From contig BCHH01000003.1 of NCBI GenBank assembly GCA_001599595.1, positions 2,895,151 through 2,959,150 of the forward strand: a DNA stretch of 64,000 nt. Direction: 5' to 3'. The stretch comes from Beverwykella pulmonaria (taxonomy: Eukaryota > Ascomycota > Dothideomycetes > Pleosporales > Melanommataceae). This document shows, piece by piece, positions 63,413 to 64,000 of the stretch. Below the pieces are notes generated by a model. The model was not told where the DNA came from. It saw only the letters and a list, made by a program, of their open reading frames with translations, and did no database searches. How positions within the stretch are numbered: the first letter of the stretch is position 1; each line of letters begins with the position of its first letter. A program made the position numbers and the translations under genes.

Positions 63413-64000
63413 TCAAGAATATGCCATCTCTTGGTCCCCATTCTCGTCTTGCACTATGATCCCATCGACGGTCTTGAAGCGACGCGTATTATTCTCGCCG
63501 TCCGAGTCACACGCAGCATCTGCCTGTTTCTCTTTGGTGACATACCGATCACCATTCATCCGCTCCGACATCCAGTCCTCCGTCCCAAAGATGCTTTCCT
63601 TTCTATCGTCATCGCTGGCTGGAGTGAGACTCATACTCCGCAACTGACTCCCCACATCGCTCTGCCGATTCCTGGACTTTGGATTGAGCTTTTCTTCTTC
63701 TTCTTCTTCTTCTTCTTCTTCTTCTCGTATGGCCTCTTTAAACCAAAATTCCTCGTCGCCTTCAGCTAGCTTGCGGATCCTCTCTTCTGCTAGAATCATA
63801 GCGCCGCGGACCCGAGCTCTGGAGGCGTTTGATTGATTCGTCAGCTTTGATGTGTGCACCGCTGCAGCGCGTACAGACGGTGATTCGGGCATCGAAGGCC
63901 TGAATTTCTTCTTCTTCGCGGCTGGGGCGCCAGGCGTCCTTGCACATCTTCCTCTGAATGGCGGTGTCCGGGGCCTCTTGAACCCGAATTCGTTCTTCAC
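63413..64000 (-). CDS. Acidic hypothetical protein, N terminus outside window
   Basis: The minus-strand frame is open at the right edge and ends at 63413, giving at least the last 195 residues. It is basic first (FKRPRTPPFRGR, APAAKKKKFRP), then has a helical segment (ARVRGAMILAEERIRKLAEG, EFWFKEAIRE) followed by a run of 12 Glu encoded by a GAA/GAG trinucleotide tract (plus strand 63691-63726). The C-terminal part is Asp/Ser-rich (MSLTPASDDDRKESIFGTED) and ends ENGDQEMAYS. I do not recognise a family. The true start lies beyond the window. Confidence 0.6.
   Translation of the reverse strand: MKNEFGFKRPRTPPFRGRCARTPGAPAAKKKKFRPSMPESPSVRAAAVHTSKLTNQSNASRARVRGAMILAEERIRKLAEGDEEFWFKEAIREEEEEEEEEEEKLNPKSRNRQSDVGSQLRSMSLTPASDDDRKESIFGTEDWMSERMNGDRYVTKEKQADAACDSDGENNTRRFKTVDGIIVQDENGDQEMAYS
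63691..63726. repeat. (TTC)n microsatellite encoding poly-Glu
   Basis: About 12 tandem TTC units on the plus strand, inside the coding sequence of the edge gene. Confidence 0.9.

Noticed and set aside
1..64000. tRNA, rRNA or CRISPR array
   Set aside because: I found no B-box-like GGTTCGAATCC with matching arms, no rRNA-like stretch, and no regularly spaced direct repeats. A tRNA scan could still find one I missed.

Overview
The window is nuclear DNA of a filamentous ascomycete (Pezizomycotina; Dothideomycetes is my guess, at low confidence). The evidence is spliceosomal introns of about 44-63 nt with GTANGT donors and CTAAC/CTAAT branch points, and the gene set: a ROM2-type RhoGEF, SSK1, haspin, DOA10, VMA11, HET-domain genes, an EthD-like protein, and Tc1/mariner, pogo-like and LINE remnants. 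Most genes needed splicing by eye. Exon boundaries below were placed so that frame, conserved motifs and splice sites agree.

Left and centre, 4.5-26.7 kb, is conserved core genome rich in signalling genes: a SAT4/HAL4-type kinase (+), a small EthD-like protein (-), the Rho1 exchange factor ROM2 (-), the V-ATPase proteolipid VMA11 (+, seven exons including 13-nt and 18-nt micro-exons), a second-type PKA catalytic subunit (+), the response regulator SSK1 (+) and haspin (+). Together they cover ion homeostasis and vacuolar pH, cell wall integrity, cAMP, osmotic stress and mitotic histone phosphorylation. The first 4.5 kb holds no gene I can support.

At 26.7-32.6 kb is an accessory island between intact haspin and a decayed second copy of the haspin C-terminal region. 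It holds a pogo-type helix-turn-helix remnant, a 226-bp inverted-repeat element (MITE-like) just upstream of an intact four-exon gene for a SAM-like plus AAA-ATPase-like protein of the kind seen in Crinkler-like and conflict proteins, and a cytochrome P450 gene with a premature stop.

At 33.4-46.0 kb is core genome again: a 1405-residue membrane-anchored helix-repeat protein (-), the DOA10/SSM4 ER ubiquitin ligase (+), and a tight divergent pair, mitochondrial ribosomal protein mL60/MRPL31 (-) and TRAPP subunit TRS20 (+).

From 46 kb to about 63 kb is a second, decaying accessory region. A HET/NACHT-type fragment joined tail-to-tail to a medium-chain dehydrogenase occurs twice (46.6-47.8 and 59.8-61.0 kb); only the right-hand dehydrogenase is complete. 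Between the copies are a multi-pass membrane protein gene with a nonsense codon, an SDR remnant beside AT-rich DNA, an intact APH-family kinase, a Tc1/mariner element with 33-bp inverted repeats and an assembly gap, an esterase fragment, a 5'-truncated LINE, an intact HET gene, and a type II membrane lectin-like gene broken by a stop and a frameshift. The right edge holds the C-terminal part of an acidic protein gene that runs out of the window.
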